Below are positions 1-7,172 of a DNA stretch of 15,412 bases, piece after piece. A program made the position numbers and the translations under genes. The stretch is from Deltaproteobacteria bacterium UBA2957. Lineage in GTDB: Bacteria; Myxococcota_A; UBA796. Below the pieces are notes generated by a model. It was given only the letters and a program-made list of their open reading frames with translations. It was not told the DNA's origin and did not search any database. The stretch lies in assembly GCA_002348535.1 (NCBI GenBank), contig DEBL01000001.1, positions 1 through 15,412 of the forward strand. The letters are read 5' to 3'. Within the stretch, counting starts at the first letter, position 1. The number at the start of each line of letters is the position of its first letter.

Positions 1-838
1 TCGCCACCAAGGGCCCTGGCTGAACCCGCTCGGGCATCACCATTCCCATGCCATGACCGGTGACGATCTGGGTGAACACCCAGTCCAATGTCCAGCCGTC
101 TTTCGTAGGGTGTTTGTGGCTGGGACTCAGCGTGTAGTCGGGAAAGTCGATGACCTTAAAGTTGGTGTTCATTTTCAGCTTAAAATTGGGTATTCGGGCC
201 ACTTGATCCGAGGGTTGATACCGCCACGTTGACATTCCTCGAGAGGCGTAGGCCACCCGCAGCCGGACCTCCTGGCCCGTCTTCATGGAAAGCCTGTGCC
301 GAATCTGGCCTCGTGATGTGCTCACTTTATCGCTGATGTCTTCGCCATCGACCACGAATTGGAAATCATCGTACACTGCATGTTCAACAGGAAAAGACCA
401 CGTGATCTCCACCGTCTGCTCCGGCTTTGTGTGCAGGTACGTCCACTCTCCGGCGACGCGGTTGTCATAGAGTGGAAACCACAACAATCCCTTTCGTCGC
501 ATGTCCAGCTGAAGGTCGACGTTCAGATCGGTCGAGGCTGGAGGTTCCGCGACCTTGTGGTGGACCGTCTCCTCTACAGCCACCTTGATGGGCTGGTTGT
601 GGGCGTCGAGAACAGGCGACCCGTCTTTGCCTGTCTGAATTCGATTGACGAACCGAGTCGTGGACCAAGTGCGTACAAAAGAGGGAGCCTCTTGCACGTG
701 TGCAGACCCCCATAAACCGTGAACTTGTCCCGAGAGACTCTGACGCTGGTTCGTGGTGCGGTCCGACATCACAGCGCCAAACACAAGCCATGCGACGGAG
801 GTGAACAGGAAAACCGGAATTAGGGACCAAGGGCGCAT
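1..838 (-). CDS. Membrane-anchored or exported protein of unknown function (3' end off the window)
   Basis: An uninterrupted frame of 279 codons runs from an ATG at 838 to the window edge, so the C-terminus is missing. A GGAGG motif (complement of 846-850) lies 7 bases before the ATG and supports this start. The N-terminus has one hydrophobic segment at about residues 5-24, which could be a signal anchor or uncleaved signal peptide. After it comes a hydrophilic, beta-rich region with many aromatic residues, including WTYLHTKPEQTVEITWSFP and a TWRYQP motif. This looks like an extracytoplasmic domain. The arrangement (N-terminal membrane segment, then a large periplasmic domain) recalls CreD-type inner-membrane proteins, but I see no decisive motif and the possible C-terminal membrane segments are outside the window. 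It lies 152 bp after the exported protein gene ending at 991 on the same strand and may be cotranscribed with it. The gene is convincing; the function is unknown. Confidence 0.75.
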   Translation of the reverse strand, partial: MRPWSLIPVFLFTSVAWLVFGAVMSDRTTNQRQSLSGQVHGLWGSAHVQEAPSFVRTWSTTRFVNRIQTGKDGSPVLDAHNQPIKVAVEETVHHKVAEPPASTDLNVDLQLDMRRKGLLWFPLYDNRVAGEWTYLHTKPEQTVEITWSFPVEHAVYDDFQFVVDGEDISDKVSTSRGQIRHRLSMKTGQEVRLRVAYASRGMSTWRYQPSDQVARIPNFKLKMNTNFKVIDFPDYTLSPSHKHPTKDGWTLDWVFTQIVTGHGMGMVMPERVQPGPLVA

Positions 839-990
839 TGTGAATCCTCCATGATGATTGCTCCATGGGAGGATGCAGGAGGCGTGCCATCAGACTGAAT
901 GCCGCACTGCGATGCAGTTGATGGTGTGTCGATGAGGCCGATGCTTTGGAAATGCGACGCGAAGTAGACACGAATATCGAATTGATGGCA

Positions 991-2232
991 TCAAAACGCT
1001 TTGTGCCACGATTCGATGGGCCGTGCCCAGCGGGATGGCGACTTCTGGCGACTCCAGGTCCACTCGGTCGGTCGCTCGGTGATGCCACCGGTCACGAGTG
1101 AGCCCACGAAATCGCCACCAGCGTAGACCCGGTCGATCTGTTCGCGAAGGTCTGCCACATCCTCAGCTGTGACCATTCCATTTGATGTGGCTTTGTAGAA
1201 TTGGACTGTGACCCGGATGGGGAATCGATGATCGCGCTTGATCGCTAAATCGTTGATCTCGGGGTGTGGGCCCTCGGTCGGGCCGTGCCCCACCACGGTG
1301 GATTCCACATCGGATCGCAGCTGACTTCTGGCGCGCTCAAGTGTGGCCAAGCTACCATCAGAACGTGAAGAAAAACCTCCTGTCTGCGGTGCATCGAGAA
1401 CGCCGAACAGCCCCCTGCGCGGAGTGTGCTGCAGTGGAATCTGAATGACCAGCACAACGTCTAGACCGGTGTTCTCTCGGGCTGCTTCGGGTGCGGTCAC
1501 TCCGTCCCCGCCGTTTCGACGGAATGTGGACAAACGGGTCGCGGTGAACGGTGCGCGTTCTCCGTCCTCATTGAAGAACAGTTCCTCTGACATGTAGCCG
1601 CTGGCATTCTCGACAACCTGAATGCTGGTGCCCTCTCGGGTCGCCACAATGGTCATGACTGCGGGGTCACCCGGCCGGCTCTGATAGTTGTAAAGGACAG
1701 GTGTAAAGGTCGCCTTGCCGGTCGATGCGATGGGTAGAAAGCAAGCTTGCGCGCTCACGAGGAGATGAGTGTCGGTGGCAGACAACACCGAATCGGAACG
1801 GCTGCGCAGGCTGTAAGGATTGTGAAGGTGCTTTCGAAGGCCCTCGAGAACGTCGATCAGTCGCGTCGACTGAAGGTCCTCACCGGATGCATTTCCGGTT
1901 CGGAGCCACATGCGTTTAGCCTCGATGTCGGCGGTTTTATCGTGGAAATTGTTGAACCGAAATACCGGCATGGGGTGAAGGGAACCTCGGGAGTCTCGAA
2001 CGCCGATTGTCATGTCGGATATGTTTGGCCCCAGCGCAGAATTTTTGGATCGACCGGTGTCCTCCCACGTGACATTCACGAGGTTGAGACCATGACTTCG
2101 AGCCAAACGCTGTGCTGCAGGGTCCGACACCATGTCTTCCACTCGTGCGATGGTGCGGTCGTGGCGGGTCGGCCTACGGGCGGTGGCATCCGAACTCGAA
2201 AGAGCGGCGATAAAGACAGTAAGGGCAATCAT
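991..2232 (-). CDS. Exported protein of unknown function, 413 residues
   Basis: The ATG at 2232 follows GGAGG with a 4-base gap, and no other start lies between it and the upstream in-frame stop. The N-terminus (MIALTVFIAALSSSDATA) reads as a short signal peptide with probable cleavage after ATA at about residue 18, although the n-region lacks a positive charge. The mature part is soluble and of mixed alpha/beta character, with no membrane segment. Notable stretches are PVFRFNNFHDKTADIEA near residue 90, VSAQACFLPI and VLYNYQSRPGDPAVMT around residues 155-190, and ELFFNEDGERAPF around 215-230. These look like conserved core motifs, but I cannot assign them to a named family or see catalytic residues. 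It sits 63 bp downstream of the aminotransferase gene on the same strand, so it may belong to the same transcript. It could be a secreted accessory factor for the pathway or an independent envelope protein. Confidence 0.8.
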   Translation of the reverse strand: MIALTVFIAALSSSDATARRPTRHDRTIARVEDMVSDPAAQRLARSHGLNLVNVTWEDTGRSKNSALGPNISDMTIGVRDSRGSLHPMPVFRFNNFHDKTADIEAKRMWLRTGNASGEDLQSTRLIDVLEGLRKHLHNPYSLRSRSDSVLSATDTHLLVSAQACFLPIASTGKATFTPVLYNYQSRPGDPAVMTIVATREGTSIQVVENASGYMSEELFFNEDGERAPFTATRLSTFRRNGGDGVTAPEAARENTGLDVVLVIQIPLQHTPRRGLFGVLDAPQTGGFSSRSDGSLATLERARSQLRSDVESTVVGHGPTEGPHPEINDLAIKRDHRFPIRVTVQFYKATSNGMVTAEDVADLREQIDRVYAGGDFVGSLVTGGITERPTEWTWSRQKSPSRWARPIESWHKAF

Positions 2233-2295
2233 GAGGCCTCCGTGCGGGGTTCGGAAGCGGAACGATTGCGGTACGGAGACCTTACACGTGCAGGC

Positions 2296-3483
2296 TCACT
2301 TCAGCGCAGACCGAACTGAGGCGACAAGCCTGTCAATGTCGTCGGTAGACATCCCAGGGTGATTGGGGAGGTAGATCACCGACTCATCAAAGTCTGCTTT
2401 CGGGCCAAGCCATTCCATGTAGTCGGTGCGAACATCGAATCCACTCTTTTGAAGGCCCCGCGTCAGTTCGTCGGCCCGCGCGCTTCGGACAGCCACAGCA
2501 TTGAAGCTGTTTTCACAGCGGGCATCAAACTGGGGCAGGTGCAGATCGTGGATGCCTTGCAGCCCGTCGAGCATGCGAAGGGCGTTCGCGCGTCGTGCGG
2601 CGTTGCGGCGATCAAGTTCGGCGAGTTCTAAACACCCCAGCGCGCCTTGGGCATCGCTGAGACGATACAGACGACGATCCGGATCGTAGCTGGCGCGCTC
2701 CTCATAGAGCATACCCTCAAGGACTGAGGGGGCGACCCAAGAAAGCAATCGACTGATGGGGTGCATCAAGGCTTGATAGCCGATGGGGGTGGTGAGAAAC
2801 CATCGCTGCAACCCGCTGCGAAAGGATCGGGCAGCATGGGCATTGGTGTGACCTGTTGCTCCCGACAAGCGGACCGAGATGCCCCGTGCGATGTCGGCAC
2901 TTTGAGTGACGACGAGCCCCCCCCCGAAGGTCTGTAGATTCTTGCCGCTCACCAACGAAAACACGCCCACGTCACCGATGGACCCGGCCGGGAGGCGGCC
3001 CCACCGGGCCCCTGTGGACTGGCTCGCATCTTCGACGAGAGGAATGTGCAGCGACTCGGTAATCGCGTTCAACCGCTCCATGTCGGCGATCTGTCCAAAC
3101 GGCTGGATGACAACCACTGCATGCGCACCCTCGATATGGTCCGCGAGTCGATCAGGACACAGAGCAAAGGTGTTGGGATTCACAGGAGCAAACCGCGGGA
3201 CGTACCCCATACCTTCGACGACCTTGACGAGGCTAAAAAAACAGTAGGAGGGAAGCACTACGGTCGCGCCTTCGGGAAGATCGAGGCCTTCGAGGGCTAG
3301 GTGCAGAGCGGTCCGGCCGGACTCCACCGCAATGGCGTGGGCCACCCCAAAGTAGCGCGCAGCATCGGCTTCGAATCGTTCGCGGCCGCCGTCGTGGTCT
3401 CCCTTTCCGAGGGCGCCCCGCAGAACCAGTTCGAGTTCCTCCGCGGTGAGATTTACATTATGGCGTGGGACGGGTCGGTTCAT
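2296..3483 (-). CDS. DegT/DnrJ/EryC1/StrS-family PLP-dependent aminotransferase
   Basis: At 395 residues this is the usual length for the family. Members transfer an amino group, typically from glutamate, to a keto-sugar or related carbonyl compound in the cytoplasm using pyridoxal phosphate. Visible motifs in order: SGRTALHLAL at about residues 55-64 (cofactor phosphate site), PSYCFFS at 78-84, the PLP-ring aspartate region EDASQSTGARWG with D152, and SGKNLQTFGGG with K181 as the expected Schiff-base lysine. Canonical members read roughly K-N-x-x-x-G-E-G-G there, so the TFGGG variant marks a divergent subgroup. The ATG at 3483 lies inside the 3' end of the preceding radical SAM gene (26 bp overlap), implying translational coupling. 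The context suggests it aminates the product of the two radical SAM enzymes or a sugar or lipid precursor. A dehydratase-like activity, known for some DegT members that lack the lysine, is unlikely because the lysine is present. Confidence 0.9.
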   Translation of the reverse strand: MNRPVPRHNVNLTAEELELVLRGALGKGDHDGGRERFEADAARYFGVAHAIAVESGRTALHLALEGLDLPEGATVVLPSYCFFSLVKVVEGMGYVPRFAPVNPNTFALCPDRLADHIEGAHAVVVIQPFGQIADMERLNAITESLHIPLVEDASQSTGARWGRLPAGSIGDVGVFSLVSGKNLQTFGGGLVVTQSADIARGISVRLSGATGHTNAHAARSFRSGLQRWFLTTPIGYQALMHPISRLLSWVAPSVLEGMLYEERASYDPDRRLYRLSDAQGALGCLELAELDRRNAARRANALRMLDGLQGIHDLHLPQFDARCENSFNAVAVRSARADELTRGLQKSGFDVRTDYMEWLGPKADFDESVIYLPNHPGMSTDDIDRLVASVRSALK

Positions 3484-4987
3484 GTCGCTCAGGCGGCTTC
3501 TCTTGGGTCGGCCGCGGTTCTGCAGCGCTGGTCCCGACGCGTCCGCGATTTCCGAGGAGATATTTGAGGCTCAGTGCCGCCAGTTGCCACTCCGTGGGGT
3601 CGGTGAGTCGATACAGCGCTCGGCGACGCAGGTATTTCATAAATCGTCGAGGAGAGAAGTAATACTGCAGGTAGAACTGGCGCTGCAGGGCCTCGAGGGT
3701 CTCTGAATCGACTTCGCTGAGATTGACGTGCTGCGTTTCGTAATGATTCAGTTCGCTGAGATCGCCCACCAACTCCTTGGCCATCTCATAGGATTCGGAC
3801 CCTGGATACGGAGTATGGAACGCCATTTGAACCATGTCCGATCCGACCTCCTTGGCGAACTCGAACGTCTCTTCCATCTCGGCGCGGGTCTCTGTGGGAT
3901 GGCCCACCATGTAATAGGTCGTCAAAAACAGACCGGCCTTTTCGATGTTCCGGGCGGCATCCAAGAGATCTTTCCGGGTGGAACTCTTTCGGACGATTTT
4001 CAGGATCCGGTCCACTCCGGATTCGATGCCCATCTTGACCCCAACACATCCCGCCCGCTTCATGAGCTTGAGGAGGTCGAGATCGATCAGGTCACCGCGA
4101 GTCTGAATGGTCCAGTGAATGTTGTGATTGTGCTTGATCAGTCCATGGCAAATGTCGACGACTCGCTTTCGGTCAAGACTGAACACATCGTCGATGGTGT
4201 AGAAAGCGTCGACACCGTGATCAATGTGCAGCCGAAGCATATCGTCGACCACGCGTGCGGCCGAGTGGCCCCTAAACTTGCGGCCGTAGGTCTGACGCAA
4301 GGTGGCGGAGCAGAACGTACACGGGAACGGGCACCCCCGACTGGTCAACAGATATCCCCAGCGGACGGTGCCGAACTTCGGAACATGAGTCGACCGCATT
4401 CGGTACCGGTCAATGTGCAGTCCGGTTGGGTCAATGGGTGGCAGTGCGTCGCAGTCGTTCACCTCGTGCTTGCCGCCGATGCGAACCACTTCGCCACGCG
4501 GTCCCAAAGTTGCCGAGCCCTCGATGGACCGCTCGCCTCGGCACGCCAATAGGTCCGCGATCGTACCGGGGTATTCTCCGAGCAGGACGCCGGATATCGG
4601 TGAACCCTGATACAAAAAGTCTTCGCTTTGTTCCGTGGCGTGCTGCCCGATGCCCCAGATCTTCAAGTCAGGCAGGCGCTCGAGAACATCTCCAGCAATC
4701 TCGCGCGCATAGGCCATCGTGGGCGTCATGGTGTCGATCAGCAAGAGGTCCGGCTGCAGCATGATCAAATGACGAACCAGCGCATCTCGATCAAACTGCT
4801 CGACATGCAGGTCCACCACAGTTGGATTCCATCCGGCGGCGTGCGCGATGCCCTTCGCGTACATCATTTCAACCGGCCACATGAGGTCATGCGGGTGGTT
4901 GTTTTGAAAGATTGCCCACGGAGCAAAGCGAACGAAGACGACTTGCGGTCGACCAAAAACGCCAGGGCCTGGGCTCCAACTGCTCAC
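3458..4987 (-). CDS. Cobalamin-binding-type radical SAM enzyme, 509 residues (first of the pair by size)
   Basis: The protein has the two-part layout of B12-dependent radical SAM enzymes. An N-terminal Rossmann-like domain (about residues 15-150) contains PDLLLIDTMTPTMAYA and ends in the turn GVLLGEYPGTIADLL, typical of their cobalamin-binding half. A radical SAM domain follows with the cluster motif CPFPCTFC (C219, C223, C226), the CX3CX2C that ligates the 4Fe-4S cluster and binds SAM. Downstream come DDVFSLDRKRVVDIC, GVKMGIESG and YYMVGHPTET, standard elements of the barrel. Family members methylate unactivated carbons or phosphorus, or carry out ring rearrangements (BchE, HpnP/HpnR, Fom3 types). 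The substrate here cannot be read from sequence. The start is a GTG at 4987 that overlaps the preceding stop by 4 bp; the next ATG would delete part of the N-terminal domain. It shares an MRST...TSRGC signature with its upstream neighbour. Confidence 0.92.
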   Translation of the reverse strand: MSSWSPGPGVFGRPQVVFVRFAPWAIFQNNHPHDLMWPVEMMYAKGIAHAAGWNPTVVDLHVEQFDRDALVRHLIMLQPDLLLIDTMTPTMAYAREIAGDVLERLPDLKIWGIGQHATEQSEDFLYQGSPISGVLLGEYPGTIADLLACRGERSIEGSATLGPRGEVVRIGGKHEVNDCDALPPIDPTGLHIDRYRMRSTHVPKFGTVRWGYLLTSRGCPFPCTFCSATLRQTYGRKFRGHSAARVVDDMLRLHIDHGVDAFYTIDDVFSLDRKRVVDICHGLIKHNHNIHWTIQTRGDLIDLDLLKLMKRAGCVGVKMGIESGVDRILKIVRKSSTRKDLLDAARNIEKAGLFLTTYYMVGHPTETRAEMEETFEFAKEVGSDMVQMAFHTPYPGSESYEMAKELVGDLSELNHYETQHVNLSEVDSETLEALQRQFYLQYYFSPRRFMKYLRRRALYRLTDPTEWQLAALSLKYLLGNRGRVGTSAAEPRPTQEKPPERHEPTRPTP

Positions 4988-6291
4988 GGTGTGTCTCTCA
5001 TGGGAACGGGTCCGCCTGCGCGGAGTAATTCAACGGCTTTACCTACCATTGCAGGAAGCGTAGCAGGTGTGGCGACCATTTCGGAGGCCAATCGGCCGAA
5101 AGAGGCGGGTTGCGAGAAAAAAGCGAGGTGAGCGGCTTTGGCGATTCGGATGGCTGCGGACCGCGAAATGGCTGCCGTGTCGATGGTGGTCCCTGCACCG
5201 GCATAGCCGGATCCCGGCGTTTCGTAGAAGGGTACCCAGTTGGCGTCATCAAGCCCCAAGGTCAGCGAGAGGCGCACGCTGATCAAGGTTTGGGGCAGCC
5301 CAATGCCGGGCATCCCCACGATGAAGTAGCCGCCCACCCGCATGCCGGCATTGCGTGCCCACTCCACTGCCGACTGGGTGGCCGTGATGGTGTGACCAAT
5401 CCCGGGGTAAGCGGGGGGGTTGAGGTGCTCCACGCTGTACACGATTCGCTTGCATCCGGCCTCAGCCATGCGGTTCAGTATGAGCCGGTCTACTTGGTCG
5501 ACCCGAATGCCATTGACCAATTCCCAGTTGACGCGAAGGTTCCGACGAATCAGTTCGGTGCAGATTGCATGCACGCGATGTTTGTCGGCCAGAAAGCTGT
5601 CGTCTTCAACGTGAATGCTGTTCACTCCGTGATTGACGACGAGGTCTTCCCACTCATCGACGACTTGAGTCGGGGTTCTCGGATCGAAACGATCGGGACG
5701 CAGGGCGGGTACGGGACAATACGAGCACGACCGATAGCACCCTCGCGATGTGTACACTTGGGCATAAGGGAGCGCAGTGGAACGCATCGCGTAGCTGTAT
5801 TGGTCCACAGGAAACACGGTTCGGTCGGGCAGCGGAAGTGCGTCCAGTGGAATGTGTTTGGGCCATTCAATCGAGGGGTTCCGTTCGTTGACCACTCCGG
5901 GGACTGTACCCGGATCGGGTGCACCGACCATGCGGGGTACCGTAAGCTCAGGTGGGCCCACGATGGCGAAGTCCGCGCCGGTTCGGGCCAGCGCGCCGAG
6001 CGGATCGATGGTTGGCAGCGCACCTGCAATGAAGGTTCGGACACCTTTCAAGGTGCGCAAAGCTCTCATCCACGGCATCACATCATCGGTGTTGTGGTGC
6101 AGGACGGTTGCACCCACCCATTCGACACCACCGGACCGAACACGTTCCATCAGGTCATCTTCGCTGTCGAACACCAGGTCTAGTCCAGCGACCTCATGAC
6201 CTTCAGCGGCGAGCAGGGGGACGATGGCCGCGAGAGCGAGCGGATAGGCTGGCTCCGCGCTGACCTTGGGTTGGACCAATAAGATGCGCAT
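4984..6291 (-). CDS. Cobalamin-binding-type radical SAM enzyme, 435 residues
   Basis: This is a second B12-dependent radical SAM protein, clearly different in sequence from its downstream neighbour. The N-terminal domain starts with the typical strand MRILLVQPKV, followed by YPLALAAIVPLLAAEGHEV and a strand-turn-helix pattern through GADFAIVGPPELTVPRM. The cluster motif is CYRSCSYC (C185, C189, C192), preceded by YTSRG. Then come NSIHVEDDSFLADKHRVHA (about residues 230-250), AGCKRIVYSVE and GYFIVGMPGIG, which correspond to the substrate and SAM-binding barrel strands. The C-terminal region after about residue 345 is short, so substrate-specific elements are reduced. The ATG at 6291 is separated by only 2 bases from the stop of the membrane protein gene, and its own stop overlaps the next start. 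The coupling implies that the two radical SAM enzymes act on one pathway, but which carbon or phosphorus centre is modified is unknown. Confidence 0.92.
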   Translation of the reverse strand: MRILLVQPKVSAEPAYPLALAAIVPLLAAEGHEVAGLDLVFDSEDDLMERVRSGGVEWVGATVLHHNTDDVMPWMRALRTLKGVRTFIAGALPTIDPLGALARTGADFAIVGPPELTVPRMVGAPDPGTVPGVVNERNPSIEWPKHIPLDALPLPDRTVFPVDQYSYAMRSTALPYAQVYTSRGCYRSCSYCPVPALRPDRFDPRTPTQVVDEWEDLVVNHGVNSIHVEDDSFLADKHRVHAICTELIRRNLRVNWELVNGIRVDQVDRLILNRMAEAGCKRIVYSVEHLNPPAYPGIGHTITATQSAVEWARNAGMRVGGYFIVGMPGIGLPQTLISVRLSLTLGLDDANWVPFYETPGSGYAGAGTTIDTAAISRSAAIRIAKAAHLAFFSQPASFGRLASEMVATPATLPAMVGKAVELLRAGGPVPMRDTP

Positions 6292-6293
6292 TC

Positions 6294-7172
6294 TTATCTA
6301 TTCTGCCCGTTCAGAGACGACTTGTCAGGCAGATAGATCCATCCTGCCAGCGCACAGACTCCGCCAACAAGGACAATCAGGGTGTGGTTTGCCACGACAA
6401 GCGTAGTGGGGGTTGAGCCCATCCACTCGGCCACGCCGCTCAAACTCCAGTGGTGGATGCCGACCCCACCCAGAGGCACAGGAAGGTACGTCGCGACGTC
6501 AGCCAAGGCGAGCATTCCCGCGGCCAGTCGGGGTGAAATCGGATCGTCTAGGGCAGCCCCCAAGATGAAGATGCTCGCGGCACTGAGAGCGTGCTGAATC
6601 ACCGATAGAACAGTTTGACGAATGGTGGCGACGGCGCCGACGGCGGCGATGGGGTCGACCGCGGCCGTGCCCGGAATTGCCAGCAGGGGAGACCAGCGTG
6701 GAGTCAGTGCATCGATGCCAAAAGGAACGACGAGTGCGGTACTCACCACAACGAACCCAAGGCTTGGATTGATCACTCCGATCGCCATTCCTGACAGCAC
6801 AGCGAGCGCGGCGATCGTCGTCATGAAGCGGAACACGAGTCGGGTCAAGATGAACCGGGAAGGTTCATTGAGAATGCGACTCAATGCCGCCACCTCAAAT
6901 GCATCGCCAACAAGGCTGGGTGCGAGGACATTTAGACCGTGAGACAGCCCGACCGCGGAACCGAGGGAGCGCCATCGCTGAGGTTCAAGAAGGACACATG
7001 TACGGATCCACTGCAGAACCAACGATGCAAGGAGTGCCGCGACGGCGAGTCCGATCCAGTCAAACCGCAGTGCGGCGAGCCCCGGCCAAACGGTGCGGTG
7101 TGTAGACCACCACGGCACGAACAAGCCGATCCCGATGAGCGATCCGAGCGCAAATTTGGTGCCCCGGTTCAT
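6294..7172 (-). CDS. LPG_synthase_TM / UPF0104-type integral membrane protein
   Basis: The 292-residue protein is almost wholly hydrophobic, with about seven or eight predicted membrane helices (for example residues 7-22, 38-58, 118-150, 195-208, 215-232 and 257-280). Two hallmarks of the family that includes the membrane part of MprF and YbhN are present: NVLAPSLVGDAFEVAALSR (residues 81-99), matching the usual N-x-L-x-P-x-x-x-G-[DE] segment, and PVPLGGVGIHHW (231-242), matching the P-x-G-G-x-G segment. The second motif has histidine where many members have glutamate. The family is linked to handling or flipping of lipids and lipid-linked glycans. There is no C-terminal synthase domain, so it is not a complete lysyl-PG synthase. 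The ATG at 7172 overlaps the methyltransferase stop by 4 bp and the downstream gap is 2 bp. It probably translocates or anchors a lipid-type product of the operon; that role is inferred. Confidence 0.82.
   Translation of the reverse strand: MNRGTKFALGSLIGIGLFVPWWSTHRTVWPGLAALRFDWIGLAVAALLASLVLQWIRTCVLLEPQRWRSLGSAVGLSHGLNVLAPSLVGDAFEVAALSRILNEPSRFILTRLVFRFMTTIAALAVLSGMAIGVINPSLGFVVVSTALVVPFGIDALTPRWSPLLAIPGTAAVDPIAAVGAVATIRQTVLSVIQHALSAASIFILGAALDDPISPRLAAGMLALADVATYLPVPLGGVGIHHWSLSGVAEWMGSTPTTLVVANHTLIVLVGGVCALAGWIYLPDKSSLNGQNR

Noticed and set aside
982..994. TTGAT-GGC-ATCAA inverted repeat over the stop of the exported protein gene
   Set aside because: The stem is only 5 bp, AT-rich and without a U-tract, so it is too weak to call a terminator.
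465..1088. 207-codon minus-strand frame overlapping the two exported-protein genes
   Set aside because: It is out of frame with both neighbours and has an Arg/Ser-rich low-complexity translation. The frame from 838 to the window edge has the ribosome site and a membrane segment.
3728..4552. 274-codon open frame on the plus strand opposite the 509-residue radical SAM gene
   Set aside because: It is fully antisense to a motif-bearing gene, and its translation has no recognisable protein features.
5110..6183. 357-codon open frame on the plus strand opposite the 435-residue radical SAM gene
   Set aside because: It lies entirely antisense to a gene with a perfect cluster motif, and its translation shows no domain or hydrophobic pattern. 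GC-rich coding DNA often leaves the opposite strand open.
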